NCBI GenBank assembly: GCA_045611845.1
Contig: JAZKXZ010000008.1
Coordinates: 1-51,647 of the forward strand
Source of the DNA: Enterocola sp045611845
GTDB lineage: Bacteria; Bacteroidota; Bacteroidia; Bacteroidales; Paludibacteraceae
DNA: 51,647 bases
Direction of reading: 5' to 3'
Position numbers and translations under genes: made by a program. Position 1 is the stretch's first letter; every line of letters begins with the position of its first letter. Below are positions 16,241 to 25,393 of this stretch, piece by piece. The notes under the pieces were generated by a model, which worked only from the letters and a program-made list of their open reading frames with translations, made no database searches and was not told the DNA's origin.

Positions 16241-18340
16241 ATGAAAAAAATATTTTTAATTTTATCTATTGCACTTATTAGTGCTGTTTCTTATGCAGAC
16301 GAACATGTATATGGTGAAGGTTGTTCACATGGTCATAAACATGAACTTTCTCACGAAGGCCATTCACATAACGAACATTCTGAAACTGAACATCACGATG
16401 AAGATCTAGAATGGTTTTTAGATTCACTTAGTATTCAAATGGAAGGTGAAATAGACGAGGTGAATGTGGGTGGTGTGCGCACTACTAGAGATTCAAAACT
16501 CTCTGTAGGTCAAGTGCAACAAATTACAGTAGGTGAACTGTGTAGAGCTGCTTGTTGTAATCTTTCTGAGAGTTTTGAAACCAATGCTTCTGTGGATGTA
16601 AATAGCACAGATGCTGCAACTGGTGCAAAACAAATTAAACTTTTAGGACTTTCTGGCACTTATGTGCAAATGCTAACAGAAAATATGCCAAACTTTAGTG
16701 GCTTGGCTTCTATTTATGGACTTGGATATGTGCCAGGAACTTGGCTTGATGCTATTTCTATTTCTAAAGGTACTTCTTCTGTGTCGAGTGGTGCAGAGGG
16801 TATTGCAGGTCAAATTAGTATTGACTATAAAAAGCCTCAAACAGCTCCTAAGTTTTCTGTGAACTTTATGGCTAATACATCTTCTAGAATGGAGCTTAAC
16901 TTGGATGCAGCATGGAAAATAAACGACCATCTTTCTACTATGGTGCTAGCTCATGTGGCAAACGAAACTATTAAAAAGGAAGATGCAAATAAAGATACAT
17001 TCCTTGATGGTCCACTTATGGAAGAGTATCATTTAATGAATAGATGGAATTATGATTCTCATGAGTATAAAGGTCAGTGGGGAGTGAATGCACTTTATGA
17101 AAAACGTACTGCAGGTCAGCTACCTGATGATGTGGCAAATGCGTATCAAATAGGAATAGACGCTATTCGTGCAGAGGCTTTTTCTAAAAATGCTTGGGAA
17201 ACGGACCACGAAAAAGAGGGTTCTTTGGCATTTGTGTTTCAAGGTATCTATCATAAACACGATAGTTTCTATGGCAAAAAAACATATAATGCTCAACAAG
17301 GTAACCTTTATGGAAATTTGATTTATCTTTCAAATCTTACCGAAGATAGCAAAATGCACAATATGAAAGCAGGAGTAGGGGTTACAGCAGATTTTCTTGA
17401 TGAAATTATTTTAGGAAATCCTGTGAAAACTACAAATGTAGTGCCTGGTGCTTTTGCAGAATATACACTTAATGTGGATGATAAATATGTGTTGCTTGCA
17501 GGAATTAGAGCAGATTATAGTACTAAATTTGGTTTCTATTACACTCCAAGACTTCACTTTAAATATATGCCAATAGAAGAACTTGTGGTGAGAGTGTCTG
17601 CTGGTAAAGGTTATAGAACTCCTTATATTTATGCGGAAAACAACAACCTTATGGCATCGTCTCGTGAGTTTGTTGTAGCAGATGATTTACGTTTGGAAGA
17701 TGCTTGGAATACTGGTATTAGCATTCAAGGTGATATTCCTATTGGTAATAGAACATTGAGTTTGAAAGGTGATTATTATTATACTCACTTTATGAATCAA
17801 ATTGTGGCTGATATGGATGCTGATCCACACAAAATTCTTTTCTATAACTCAAATGGAGCACTAAACTATTCTCATAATGCTCAAATAGAGGCTACAATGG
17901 AAGCGTTTACCGGTTTTACAATTACAGCTGCCTATAAATATAGCAATGTGATGAACACAACTGGTGGTGTGCTTAGAGAAAAAGCTCTTCTTTCTGCTCA
18001 CAAGGGCTTAGTAACAGCTTCTTACAAACTAGCTAAATATGATTGGCAGTTTGACGTTACCTGGCAAATAAATGGTGGTGGACGTATGCCACTTGCAGAT
18101 GAAGAAAATCCTCTTTGGGAAAATTATTATGAGCCACATCATATGTTACTTGCACAAATTACCAAAAATATCAACAACTGGTCTCTTTATGCAGGTGCAG
18201 AAAATATGACAAATCATACTCAAAAAAATCCTATCATCTCTGCTTCAGACCCATGGTCTAACGATTTTGATGCTACTATGATTTATGGTCCGGTGTCGGG
18301 GTGGAAGGTGTATATGGGTGTGACTTATACGTTGGAGTAA
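16241..18340 (+). CDS. TonB-dependent receptor with His-rich N-terminus
   Basis: Outer membrane beta-barrel transporter, 699 aa from the ATG at 16241 (MKKIFLILSIALISAVSYA, a clean signal peptide). An ATG at 16172 would only add a hydrophobic stretch ahead of it. The mature protein starts with a His-rich stretch (CSHGHKHELSHEGHSHNEHS), then a TonB-box-like EIDEVNVGG, then the plug (QITVGELCRAACCNLSESF to GTSSVSSGAEGIAGQISID) and the barrel, ending with Tyr-Thr-Leu-Glu. There is no carboxypeptidase-like N-terminal domain and no SusD partner, so it is not a SusC. Metal uptake or metal-chelate uptake is inferred from the His stretch and the neighbour. Confidence 0.88.
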   Translation: MKKIFLILSIALISAVSYADEHVYGEGCSHGHKHELSHEGHSHNEHSETEHHDEDLEWFLDSLSIQMEGEIDEVNVGGVRTTRDSKLSVGQVQQITVGELCRAACCNLSESFETNASVDVNSTDAATGAKQIKLLGLSGTYVQMLTENMPNFSGLASIYGLGYVPGTWLDAISISKGTSSVSSGAEGIAGQISIDYKKPQTAPKFSVNFMANTSSRMELNLDAAWKINDHLSTMVLAHVANETIKKEDANKDTFLDGPLMEEYHLMNRWNYDSHEYKGQWGVNALYEKRTAGQLPDDVANAYQIGIDAIRAEAFSKNAWETDHEKEGSLAFVFQGIYHKHDSFYGKKTYNAQQGNLYGNLIYLSNLTEDSKMHNMKAGVGVTADFLDEIILGNPVKTTNVVPGAFAEYTLNVDDKYVLLAGIRADYSTKFGFYYTPRLHFKYMPIEELVVRVSAGKGYRTPYIYAENNNLMASSREFVVADDLRLEDAWNTGISIQGDIPIGNRTLSLKGDYYYTHFMNQIVADMDADPHKILFYNSNGALNYSHNAQIEATMEAFTGFTITAAYKYSNVMNTTGGVLREKALLSAHKGLVTASYKLAKYDWQFDVTWQINGGGRMPLADEENPLWENYYEPHHMLLAQITKNINNWSLYAGAENMTNHTQKNPIISASDPWSNDFDATMIYGPVSGWKVYMGVTYTLE

Positions 18341-18357
18341 AATACTTCTCTCTTCTA

Positions 18358-18388
18358 TTGTAATATTTTAAAATTAATCTTAAATTTG
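18358..18388 (+). promoter_or_regulatory. promoter for the structured RNA upstream of the helicase
   Basis: TTG at 18358-18360, exactly 20 nt, then TAAATTTG at 18381-18388. This matches the Bacteroides -33/-7 consensus and predicts a start near 18395, only 55 nt after the TonB receptor stop. Confidence 0.65.
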
Positions 18389-18394
18389 CAAGAT

Positions 18395-18732
18395 ATAAAG
18401 CTGAAACCTACTTCTCGGTAAGTAGGTAATATATTTTTACATAAAAAGGCGTTTACTACGCTTTGGTTTTGACGTTCTGGAATCGTAGGAAAATTTCAAA
18501 ATGCAAGTCAAAAACAAAGCAACGTGAATGCCCCGTAGGTGTGTATTCTCATATCTACACATTATCCCGTGTGGGGACATGGTGTGCCGTGTCCACTTTG
18601 TGTATGGTATAATTGTGTGTTATGTTTACATATCGGCGTGGGGCTTATGCGTTGCTCGTTTCGACTTGCAAGGCACTTCCTACAGCCTCAGAACGTGAAG
18701 CGAGCAATAGTGCAGGGCTTCACGCTTTTTTT
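18395..18732 (+). ncRNA. candidate structured RNA (about 340 nt), or long leader of the helicase gene
   Basis: Between a good promoter and a good terminator the sequence folds into a series of strong helices: ACCTACTT/AAGTAGGT (18406-18413 with 18420-18427); a long imperfect stem 18448-18473 with 18507-18532 whose inner 13 bp has one mismatch; GTGTA/TACAC (18541-18545 with 18556-18560); an 8-bp stem GGACATGG/CCGTGTCC with a TGTG loop (18575-18594); and an 11-bp helix 18652-18662 with 18697-18707. GC content is clearly above the flanks. An 88-aa reading frame through it looks like no protein. No Rfam class is assigned from memory with certainty; Bacteroidales-1 is one to test. Confidence 0.6.
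18694..18732 (+). terminator. intrinsic terminator inside the helicase leader
   Basis: Perfect 8-bp stem CGTGAAGC (18694-18701) with GCTTCACG (18717-18724), then C and seven T (18726-18732). The left arm shares bases 18697-18701 with the 11-bp helix 18652-18662/18697-18707, so only one of the two can form. That is the logic of an attenuator. Confidence 0.7.
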
Positions 18733-18801
18733 GTGTAGTAAAATCAATACTAGGATTCACACTCGGGGGAAAGAAGTCCGCCCCTTGTACGTAAGCATAT
18801 C

Positions 18802-21800
18802 GTGAGTACAAAATTCTTCAACAATGGACTTGGTAATACGCTTTTTGATAAACTAAAGGGTATTGCATCAGAAATGACTTCGTTTGACCGCTTTTTAGCG
18901 GTTGTTGGTTTCTTCCGTTCTTCTGGTTACTTCAAACTTCGTAAAGAATTGGGTGATATATCGGAGATTAAAATATTGGTAGGTATTAATATTGATGATA
19001 TTTTCCGTAAGCACAATAAGGGTGTTTTAATGCTTGCAGATGCTGACAAGGCAAAAGAAATTTACGAGAAAGGATTTAAAGAAGATATTCTAAATGCTCG
19101 ATATGCCCCTGAAGTAGAAGAGGGGATTTTGCAAATGTGCGACGACCTTGTATCTGGACGTTTGCAGATGCGGATTCATGCTAACAAAAATCTACATGCC
19201 AAATTCTATTTATGTCTGCCTCAAAAGCATACAGAACACAGCGATGGCTGGGTTATCATGGGTTCTTCTAATATTTCAGATGCTGGACTAGGCATCAAAC
19301 AGCCACCACAATATGAACTAAATGTGGCAATGAAAGACTACGACGATGTGAAGTATTGTACAGATGAATTTTGGACGCTATGGAACGAGGCTATCCAACT
19401 ATCTGCAGAAGATATTGTTAAATATAAAAATAATACTCACATAGGCGATTATCAGCCTACGCCATATGAGTTGTATATAAAAGTGTTGATTGACACATTT
19501 GGCGACCAAGTTGAAGATGATTTTAATATTCAAATGCCAGATACCTTCAAAGATTTGAAATATCAAAAGGATGCAGTTATTCAGGGTTATCAGATGCTAA
19601 TGCAACACAATGGCTTGTTCCTTGCCGATGTAGTAGGTTTAGGTAAAACCTTGATTGCTACCATGATAGCAAAACGTTTTATAGAAGCGAATGGAAAGAA
19701 TACCAATATCTTGGTTGTAGCTCCACCTGCTATAGAAGATAGCTGGGATAAAGCGTTTAAGGACTTTAAAATAAGAAATAAAGTACAAATTGTAACTAAT
19801 GGTAGTTTGTCGAAAGTTCTTACAGGAAAAGATAATTTTAAAGACAAAGAGGAGTTTGATATAATAATTGTGGACGAGGCTCATGGTTTTCGTAGTGATA
19901 GTTCTGGAAAATACGACGATTTGCAAAAGATATGCAAATCACCTTGTATGAATATGGGCTTGCTAAAAAATACACACAAGAAAGTGATGCTTTTGTCTGC
20001 AACACCATTAAATAACCGCCCTGAAGACTTACTTAACTTATTGCTTTTGTTTCAGAATAGTCAAAACTGCACAATTGATGGTATTCCAAATTTAAAGGCA
20101 TTCTTTGCTCCATTTATAGCAGAGTATAAGAAATTGATGAAGGAACGTGATGAGCGCGATGTTACTGATGATGTAGATAAAATCTATGCACAAATAAGAA
20201 ATAAGTTATTAGATAAAGTAACCATTCGTCGTACTCGTAATAATATTATAAATGACCCTGATTATAAAGAAGATATAACTAAGCAAGGAATTGTGTTTCC
20301 TACAATTCTTCCTCCAAATGAATTGGAGTACTACATGGACGATGATACCAGAAATCGTTTTTATGATACTCTATGGCAATTAACCAATGGTAAATCAGAT
20401 AAAAATACAGATGGAGATGGACTGAACTATGCTCGTTATCGTGCTGTGGAATTTTTAAAACCAGAATATCGCAATAAATACAAAAATGCAGTCCATGTGG
20501 GTCAATCGTTGGCTGGCATTTATAAAGTTCACATGGTAAAACGCTTGGAAAGTAGTTTCTATGCGTTTAAGAAATCACTGCAAACACTACTTCGTATCAC
20601 AGTGGATATGATAGATATGTTTAAAGAAGATAAAGTGATAATTGCACCCGAGTTGAATGTAAAAGAACTGCAAGCTAAAGGTTTGGACTTGGATGAAATC
20701 ATCGAATATGCCATTGCAAAAGGCTATGTAAAAGAAGATATTCTTTATCATTCTGATGCTTTTGAGCCTGAATTTCTTGAAATGCTTCAACATGATAAAG
20801 AAATTCTAATCAAACTAAATGAAGATTGGGAGCATGAGAATGATGATCCAAAATTTGATAAGTTCTACGAGAACTTTATGAATAAGTTCTTTGATGAGCA
20901 TATTAATCCTTCTGGCAAATTGGTATTATTCTCGGAAAGTGTAGATACATTAAAATACCTATACAAAAGATTAAAAGAAGATATAGGTCGCTCCGATGTA
21001 CTTATGGTAACTGCATCAAATCGTGGTAATTTGGTGCAAACCATCAAAGAAAACTTTGATGCAAACTATGAGACAGACGCAAAAAAATATAACATCATCA
21101 TTACTTCAGATGTACTGGCAGAAGGTGTAAACTTGCATCGTTCAAATGTGATAGTTAACTACGATTCTCCTTGGAACGCGACTAGATTGATGCAAAGAAT
21201 TGGTCGTGTAAATCGTATTGGTTCGGTCGCTCCAAATATCTACAATTTTATGTTTTATCCTTCGCAACAAGGTGATAATGAGATTCGTTTGTATAAAAAT
21301 GCACTTGTAAAACTGCAAGGTTTTCACTCTGCATACGGTGAAGATGCACAAATTTTCTCTAGAGAAGAAATTGTAAAAGAGTTCAAACTATTCGACAGCA
21401 ATGTTAAGGATAGCATCGATAAAAAGATTGCTCTGTTGCGTGAGGTGCGTGAACTTTATAATACCAACAGAGAACTTTATCACAAAATAAAGAATCTTCC
21501 TATAAAAAGCCGTGTGATGCGTGAAAATAGCAAACACAGTGGCAAATCTATAATATTTGTTTCTTCAAATCTAAAAACAGAATTTTATTTGGCAGACTCA
21601 AAAGGAGTAGAGGTAATTGACTTTCTGGATGCAGTAAAATATTTGAAGGCAAAACCAGAGGAAAAAGCATTGCCTTTTACCAATGCTGAAGAACACTACA
21701 AGCAGGTAAATATAGCCCTTGAAAAATACGAAACCGAATACATAGAAGCTGCAGATGTTTCAGTTTTGCATGCCAATCGTAAAGATTTAGACAAATCTTC

Positions 21801-22104
21801 GTTAATAGCCAATAAATTTTTGCGTACAATCAAACAAGTTATTGATAATAAGAAATTGCATAGTATGTGTGATACCTTGACCACATATATCAATGAAGGT
21901 ATTTATTCACAACTACCTAGATACTTAAAAGAATTGTCTGGTGAATACAAGAATGACCGAGCAAAAATTCAGCAAGATGAATCTAATCTTCACAAGGAAA
22001 TATCAGATTTGCTTAGTGAATACCAAACCATGAATAGGGAGCAAAGGCACGATGCATTGAGTATTTCCGACCCACAAATAGTAATTTCCGAGACTTTCGT
22101 ATAA
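18802..22104 (+). CDS. PLD-like nuclease / SNF2-type helicase fusion (restriction-like protein)
   Basis: A 1100-aa protein with two recognisable parts. Residues 1-200 are a phospholipase D-like nuclease domain with one HKD half-site: His132-Ala-Lys134 and GSSNIS at 154-159. Two copies would be needed, so it should dimerise. Residues 230-820 are a superfamily 2 helicase of SNF2 type: Walker A DVVGLGKT at 276-283, DEAH at 358-361, LLSATPLNNRPEDL, and the motif VI segment RLMQRIGRVNRIGS. The C-terminus (820-1100) is helical and charged. The start is GTG at 18802, which fits the family start (STKFFNNGLGNTLF); no ATG is available there. It lies 27 nt before the methylase gene. Fusions of this kind act like ATP-dependent restriction subunits; DNA cleavage here is inferred. 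Confidence 0.85.
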   Translation: MSTKFFNNGLGNTLFDKLKGIASEMTSFDRFLAVVGFFRSSGYFKLRKELGDISEIKILVGINIDDIFRKHNKGVLMLADADKAKEIYEKGFKEDILNARYAPEVEEGILQMCDDLVSGRLQMRIHANKNLHAKFYLCLPQKHTEHSDGWVIMGSSNISDAGLGIKQPPQYELNVAMKDYDDVKYCTDEFWTLWNEAIQLSAEDIVKYKNNTHIGDYQPTPYELYIKVLIDTFGDQVEDDFNIQMPDTFKDLKYQKDAVIQGYQMLMQHNGLFLADVVGLGKTLIATMIAKRFIEANGKNTNILVVAPPAIEDSWDKAFKDFKIRNKVQIVTNGSLSKVLTGKDNFKDKEEFDIIIVDEAHGFRSDSSGKYDDLQKICKSPCMNMGLLKNTHKKVMLLSATPLNNRPEDLLNLLLLFQNSQNCTIDGIPNLKAFFAPFIAEYKKLMKERDERDVTDDVDKIYAQIRNKLLDKVTIRRTRNNIINDPDYKEDITKQGIVFPTILPPNELEYYMDDDTRNRFYDTLWQLTNGKSDKNTDGDGLNYARYRAVEFLKPEYRNKYKNAVHVGQSLAGIYKVHMVKRLESSFYAFKKSLQTLLRITVDMIDMFKEDKVIIAPELNVKELQAKGLDLDEIIEYAIAKGYVKEDILYHSDAFEPEFLEMLQHDKEILIKLNEDWEHENDDPKFDKFYENFMNKFFDEHINPSGKLVLFSESVDTLKYLYKRLKEDIGRSDVLMVTASNRGNLVQTIKENFDANYETDAKKYNIIITSDVLAEGVNLHRSNVIVNYDSPWNATRLMQRIGRVNRIGSVAPNIYNFMFYPSQQGDNEIRLYKNALVKLQGFHSAYGEDAQIFSREEIVKEFKLFDSNVKDSIDKKIALLREVRELYNTNRELYHKIKNLPIKSRVMRENSKHSGKSIIFVSSNLKTEFYLADSKGVEVIDFLDAVKYLKAKPEEKALPFTNAEEHYKQVNIALEKYETEYIEAADVSVLHANRKDLDKSSLIANKFLRTIKQVIDNKKLHSMCDTLTTYINEGIYSQLPRYLKELSGEYKNDRAKIQQDESNLHKEISDLLSEYQTMNREQRHDALSISDPQIVISETFV

Positions 22105-22131
22105 AACTACTAACCTTAATAATACTATAAA

Positions 22132-25100
22132 ATGTCAAAAATATTTTCTGCAGAAGAATTGAGAACTATGTTCCAATCTTCTTTCTGTATGCAAAGTTGG
22201 TACAATTGCTTGCAAAATTTATTCAATGCGAGTGAATTAAAAGTTACGCCAGAAAAGATAAATAACAATACTTTAGAAAATGGATATTATTTAGGTAATA
22301 TTGATACGGTTGATAGCTATAGAATAGGTCTGTTTTATTATAAGATAACACAAGGTTCTGTGGCGAAACGTAAAATAGGATTACGCAACTTTGTGCGTTC
22401 ATTTATCAATCCTACTTGGGGTGAATTTGAAGCAGCATTGGTGGTGTTTGATAGTGGTGATTTGTGGCGTTTGTCATTTATTTGTGATATTAAGGGAGAG
22501 GCTACATCGCCTAAACGATATACGTATGTTTTTGGCAATCAAGGAATTCTTTATAGAACTCCTATTGAAAGATTTCGCTTTTTACAGAACAAAGGAGTCT
22601 CTTTTGAGAACTTTAAAACCGCTTTCTCAGTAGAGGCACTTTCAGACGAATTTTTTAATAGATATCGTGAACAGTATGCAGACTTTATTCAATATATCAC
22701 AGGTAAACGTTTTATAAAAGTAGGCGGGAAATGGGAAGAAAAGGTGCTAGGACTACCTAATGATTCTTTAATGCAGGCGTTTGAATTTAATGAAAAGAAA
22801 ATACGCGATTACATTAAAAAGATGATGGGACGTCTTACTTTTTTGCATTTTTTACAACGCAAAGGATGGCTGTGTGGTGATTTAAACTACCTACAAAACT
22901 TATTTGTGCGTTCTCAATACCAAGACGACTATTTGGATAGTGTGTTGGAACCACTTTTCTTTGGTATTTTAAATACAAAACCAGAAGGCAGAAAACAAAT
23001 ATTTGAACAATATAATTGGGATATGCCGCTCTTAAAAGAGTGGGAGAGCATTCCATATTTGAATGGTGGTTTGTTTGAACGTGACAAAGAAGATGAACCA
23101 GAAAGTAAGTTCCCAGCCGATTATTTTAAGCGTTTATTCCAGTTCTTTAGTGAATATAATTTTACAATAGATGAAAATGACCCTAACGATGCTGAGGTTG
23201 GGGTTGACCCAGAAATGTTGGGTAAGATATTTGAGAACTTGCTTGAAGATAACAAGGATAAAGGTGCATTTTATACTCCCAAGGAAATTGTGCGTTATAT
23301 GTGTCAAGAATCACTTATAGCGTATCTTGAAACCAATACTTCAATAGCAAAAGAAAAGATACGTCAGTTTGTACTTGTTCCAGACGAGAACGTTGAGGAG
23401 ATACCAGAAAACAAAAGGTCTAAGTTGTTAGAAGCACTTAAAGATGTGAAGATTTGTGACCCAGCGATAGGTTCTGGAGCTTTTCCTATGGGTTTGTTGA
23501 ATGAATTATTAAATTGCCGTGAAGCATTGGAACATTTGGACGTGCCACGTTCTGAAATTAAGAAAAGTATTATTCAAAATAATATTTATGGTGTAGATAT
23601 AGAAAAAGGAGCGGTAGATATTGCTCGTCTGCGTTTTTGGCTTTCTATTGTGGTAGATGAGGAAAATGCTTCGCCGTTGCCAAACTTAGATTATAAGATT
23701 ATGCAAGGAAATTCACTTATAGAAAGTTATAAGGGGTTAGATTTGAGTAAATTAACTTATGAGAAAGAAGGTAAAAAAGATAGTGGGGAAGTAGAACTTT
23801 TTGATGATGAAAAGAAGCAGATGCAAAAAAGATTATCAATCTGGCTTTCTAAATATTATTCTTGTTCAGACCACGATGAAAAAGAACGTATAAAACAGGA
23901 AATCTTTGAAACCATTTATTTGCAATTAAAACAGTTGGCGTATTCAGATGCTATTCTTTCTGAACTAAAAAATATAAACTTTGCTGAGAATAATCAGTTT
24001 TTCTTATGGCACACATGGTTTAGTGATGTCTTCAACCGTCCAAACGGCAAGAGTGGTTTTGATATTGTGATTGGAAATCCGCCGTATATTAAAGAATTAG
24101 GAAATGAAAAGGTTTTTGCACCAATAATAAATTCCTTTTTTGGAAAAAAATATCACGCAGGAAAAATGGATTATTGGTACTATTTTTTACATAAGGCTAT
24201 TGAATTAATTAGTGATAGTGGTATAATAAGTTTTATTACATCAAGATATTGGATAAATAGTACAGGTGCTAAAAAAATTATCAAACATGTATCAGAAGAA
24301 ACAAAATTTATAAATATAGTTGATATTGGGAAATTGAAAGTTTTTGATAATGTAGTTGGTTATCATATGATATCTATTCTTACAAAAGATAAGAGGAGAG
24401 ATACTTGTCAATATTTTGCTATATCTGATGATGTAAAAAATATAGAGAAAGGGATTTATACAAGTCAAAGACTTATAAAATGTAATGATTTGTTTGTAAA
24501 TAATGAAATCGTATTAGAAAATAGAGTGTTTGCTAATACAACAAGAACGTTAGGAGATATTTGTAATATTTCTCAGGGTGTAGTTGAGGCTTCTGATAAA
24601 ATAAGTTCAAAAATGTATAAGAAGAATCCTCTTCCCAATCATTATGTAGGACAAGGAATATTTGTGTTATCATTAGATGAATATGATAATTTGGATTTAA
24701 CTATAGAAGAGAAAAATATTATGGTGCCGTTTGAAGATGAAGGTTGTTTATCAAGATATTACATAAATTATGAACTTACTAGAAGATTAATTTATTCAGA
24801 TGTACAAAATAGAAAGAAAATATCAGATTCCCCTCAATTTGTAAATCTTAAAAGACATCTTGATTATATGTCTGATTATATTACATCAACATATAGACCT
24901 TATGGATTGCATAGAGCAAGGAATTATAATGATTTCATTCAACCAAAGTTAATAGGTCCATCAATGTTTGTTCAACCATGTTATTGTTATGATAATCAGG
25001 GTCTATTTGTAGGGATGTCGTACAATATAATAATTCCTAAAACAGAAACTAATTTACTTTTTATTTTGGGAGTTATAAATTCCAAATATGCACAAAATTG

Positions 25101-25353
25101 GTTTTATTGTAATGCAAAACATAGGGGGGCAGGAGTTGATGTTGGGGTTGAAAAATTACGATCATTTCCTATTCCAAATCCTAGTAAATTTCAGCAAGAA
25201 GAAATTATTATGTTGGTAAATAATATAATAAGAAAAAAAAGAGAGAATCCTAATGTTGATATATCTGAAGAGGAAAGTAAAATTGACAAACTTGTCTATC
25301 AATTATATGGATTAACTGATGCTGAGATAAAAATCATTGAAGAGAGTGTGTGA
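22132..25353 (+). CDS. Eco57I-like DNA adenine methyltransferase (type IIG/I-like)
   Basis: A 1073-aa N6-adenine DNA methylase. Motif I DPAIGSGAF is at residues 443-451 and the catalytic motif NPPY at 649-652. An N-terminal helical region (about 1-380) comes before the MTase core. The C-terminal part (about 700-1040) has the shape of a target recognition domain followed by a helical tail (FQQEEIIMLVNNIIRKK). No obvious PD-D/ExK nuclease is visible in the N-terminus, so cleavage is presumably done by the upstream PLD-helicase. Base composition turns markedly more AT-rich from about the NPPY motif to the end, which suggests the recognition part was exchanged. Confidence 0.85.
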   Translation: MSKIFSAEELRTMFQSSFCMQSWYNCLQNLFNASELKVTPEKINNNTLENGYYLGNIDTVDSYRIGLFYYKITQGSVAKRKIGLRNFVRSFINPTWGEFEAALVVFDSGDLWRLSFICDIKGEATSPKRYTYVFGNQGILYRTPIERFRFLQNKGVSFENFKTAFSVEALSDEFFNRYREQYADFIQYITGKRFIKVGGKWEEKVLGLPNDSLMQAFEFNEKKIRDYIKKMMGRLTFLHFLQRKGWLCGDLNYLQNLFVRSQYQDDYLDSVLEPLFFGILNTKPEGRKQIFEQYNWDMPLLKEWESIPYLNGGLFERDKEDEPESKFPADYFKRLFQFFSEYNFTIDENDPNDAEVGVDPEMLGKIFENLLEDNKDKGAFYTPKEIVRYMCQESLIAYLETNTSIAKEKIRQFVLVPDENVEEIPENKRSKLLEALKDVKICDPAIGSGAFPMGLLNELLNCREALEHLDVPRSEIKKSIIQNNIYGVDIEKGAVDIARLRFWLSIVVDEENASPLPNLDYKIMQGNSLIESYKGLDLSKLTYEKEGKKDSGEVELFDDEKKQMQKRLSIWLSKYYSCSDHDEKERIKQEIFETIYLQLKQLAYSDAILSELKNINFAENNQFFLWHTWFSDVFNRPNGKSGFDIVIGNPPYIKELGNEKVFAPIINSFFGKKYHAGKMDYWYYFLHKAIELISDSGIISFITSRYWINSTGAKKIIKHVSEETKFINIVDIGKLKVFDNVVGYHMISILTKDKRRDTCQYFAISDDVKNIEKGIYTSQRLIKCNDLFVNNEIVLENRVFANTTRTLGDICNISQGVVEASDKISSKMYKKNPLPNHYVGQGIFVLSLDEYDNLDLTIEEKNIMVPFEDEGCLSRYYINYELTRRLIYSDVQNRKKISDSPQFVNLKRHLDYMSDYITSTYRPYGLHRARNYNDFIQPKLIGPSMFVQPCYCYDNQGLFVGMSYNIIIPKTETNLLFILGVINSKYAQNWFYCNAKHRGAGVDVGVEKLRSFPIPNPSKFQQEEIIMLVNNIIRKKRENPNVDISEEESKIDKLVYQLYGLTDAEIKIIEESV

Positions 25354-25361
25354 ATAGAGTT

Positions 25362-25385
25362 ATAGCCTGCGAGTCTGTAGGCTAT
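25362..25385. terminator. hairpin between convergent methylase and AbiGi genes
   Basis: ATAGCCT (25362-25368) pairs perfectly with AGGCTAT (25379-25385) around a 10-nt loop, between the two stop codons. There is no T-tract on either strand, so it is at best a weak bidirectional terminator. Confidence 0.45.
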
Positions 25386-25393
25386 TAATCGTG

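Noticed and set aside
18764..18784. GGGGGAAAGAAGTCCGCCCC resembling the RNase P RNA GAGGAAAGTCCG segment
   Set aside because: No other RNase P core elements are in the region, and the match is broken by extra bases.
18539..18805. 88-aa frame (starting MCILISTHYP) ahead of the helicase
   Set aside because: It runs through the structured RNA and its terminator, has no family look, and its composition follows the stems. Treated as non-coding.
18802..25353. DISARM or BREX locus
   Set aside because: Helicase, PLD and methylase features are present, but drmA/drmB-type or brxC/pglZ-type genes are absent.
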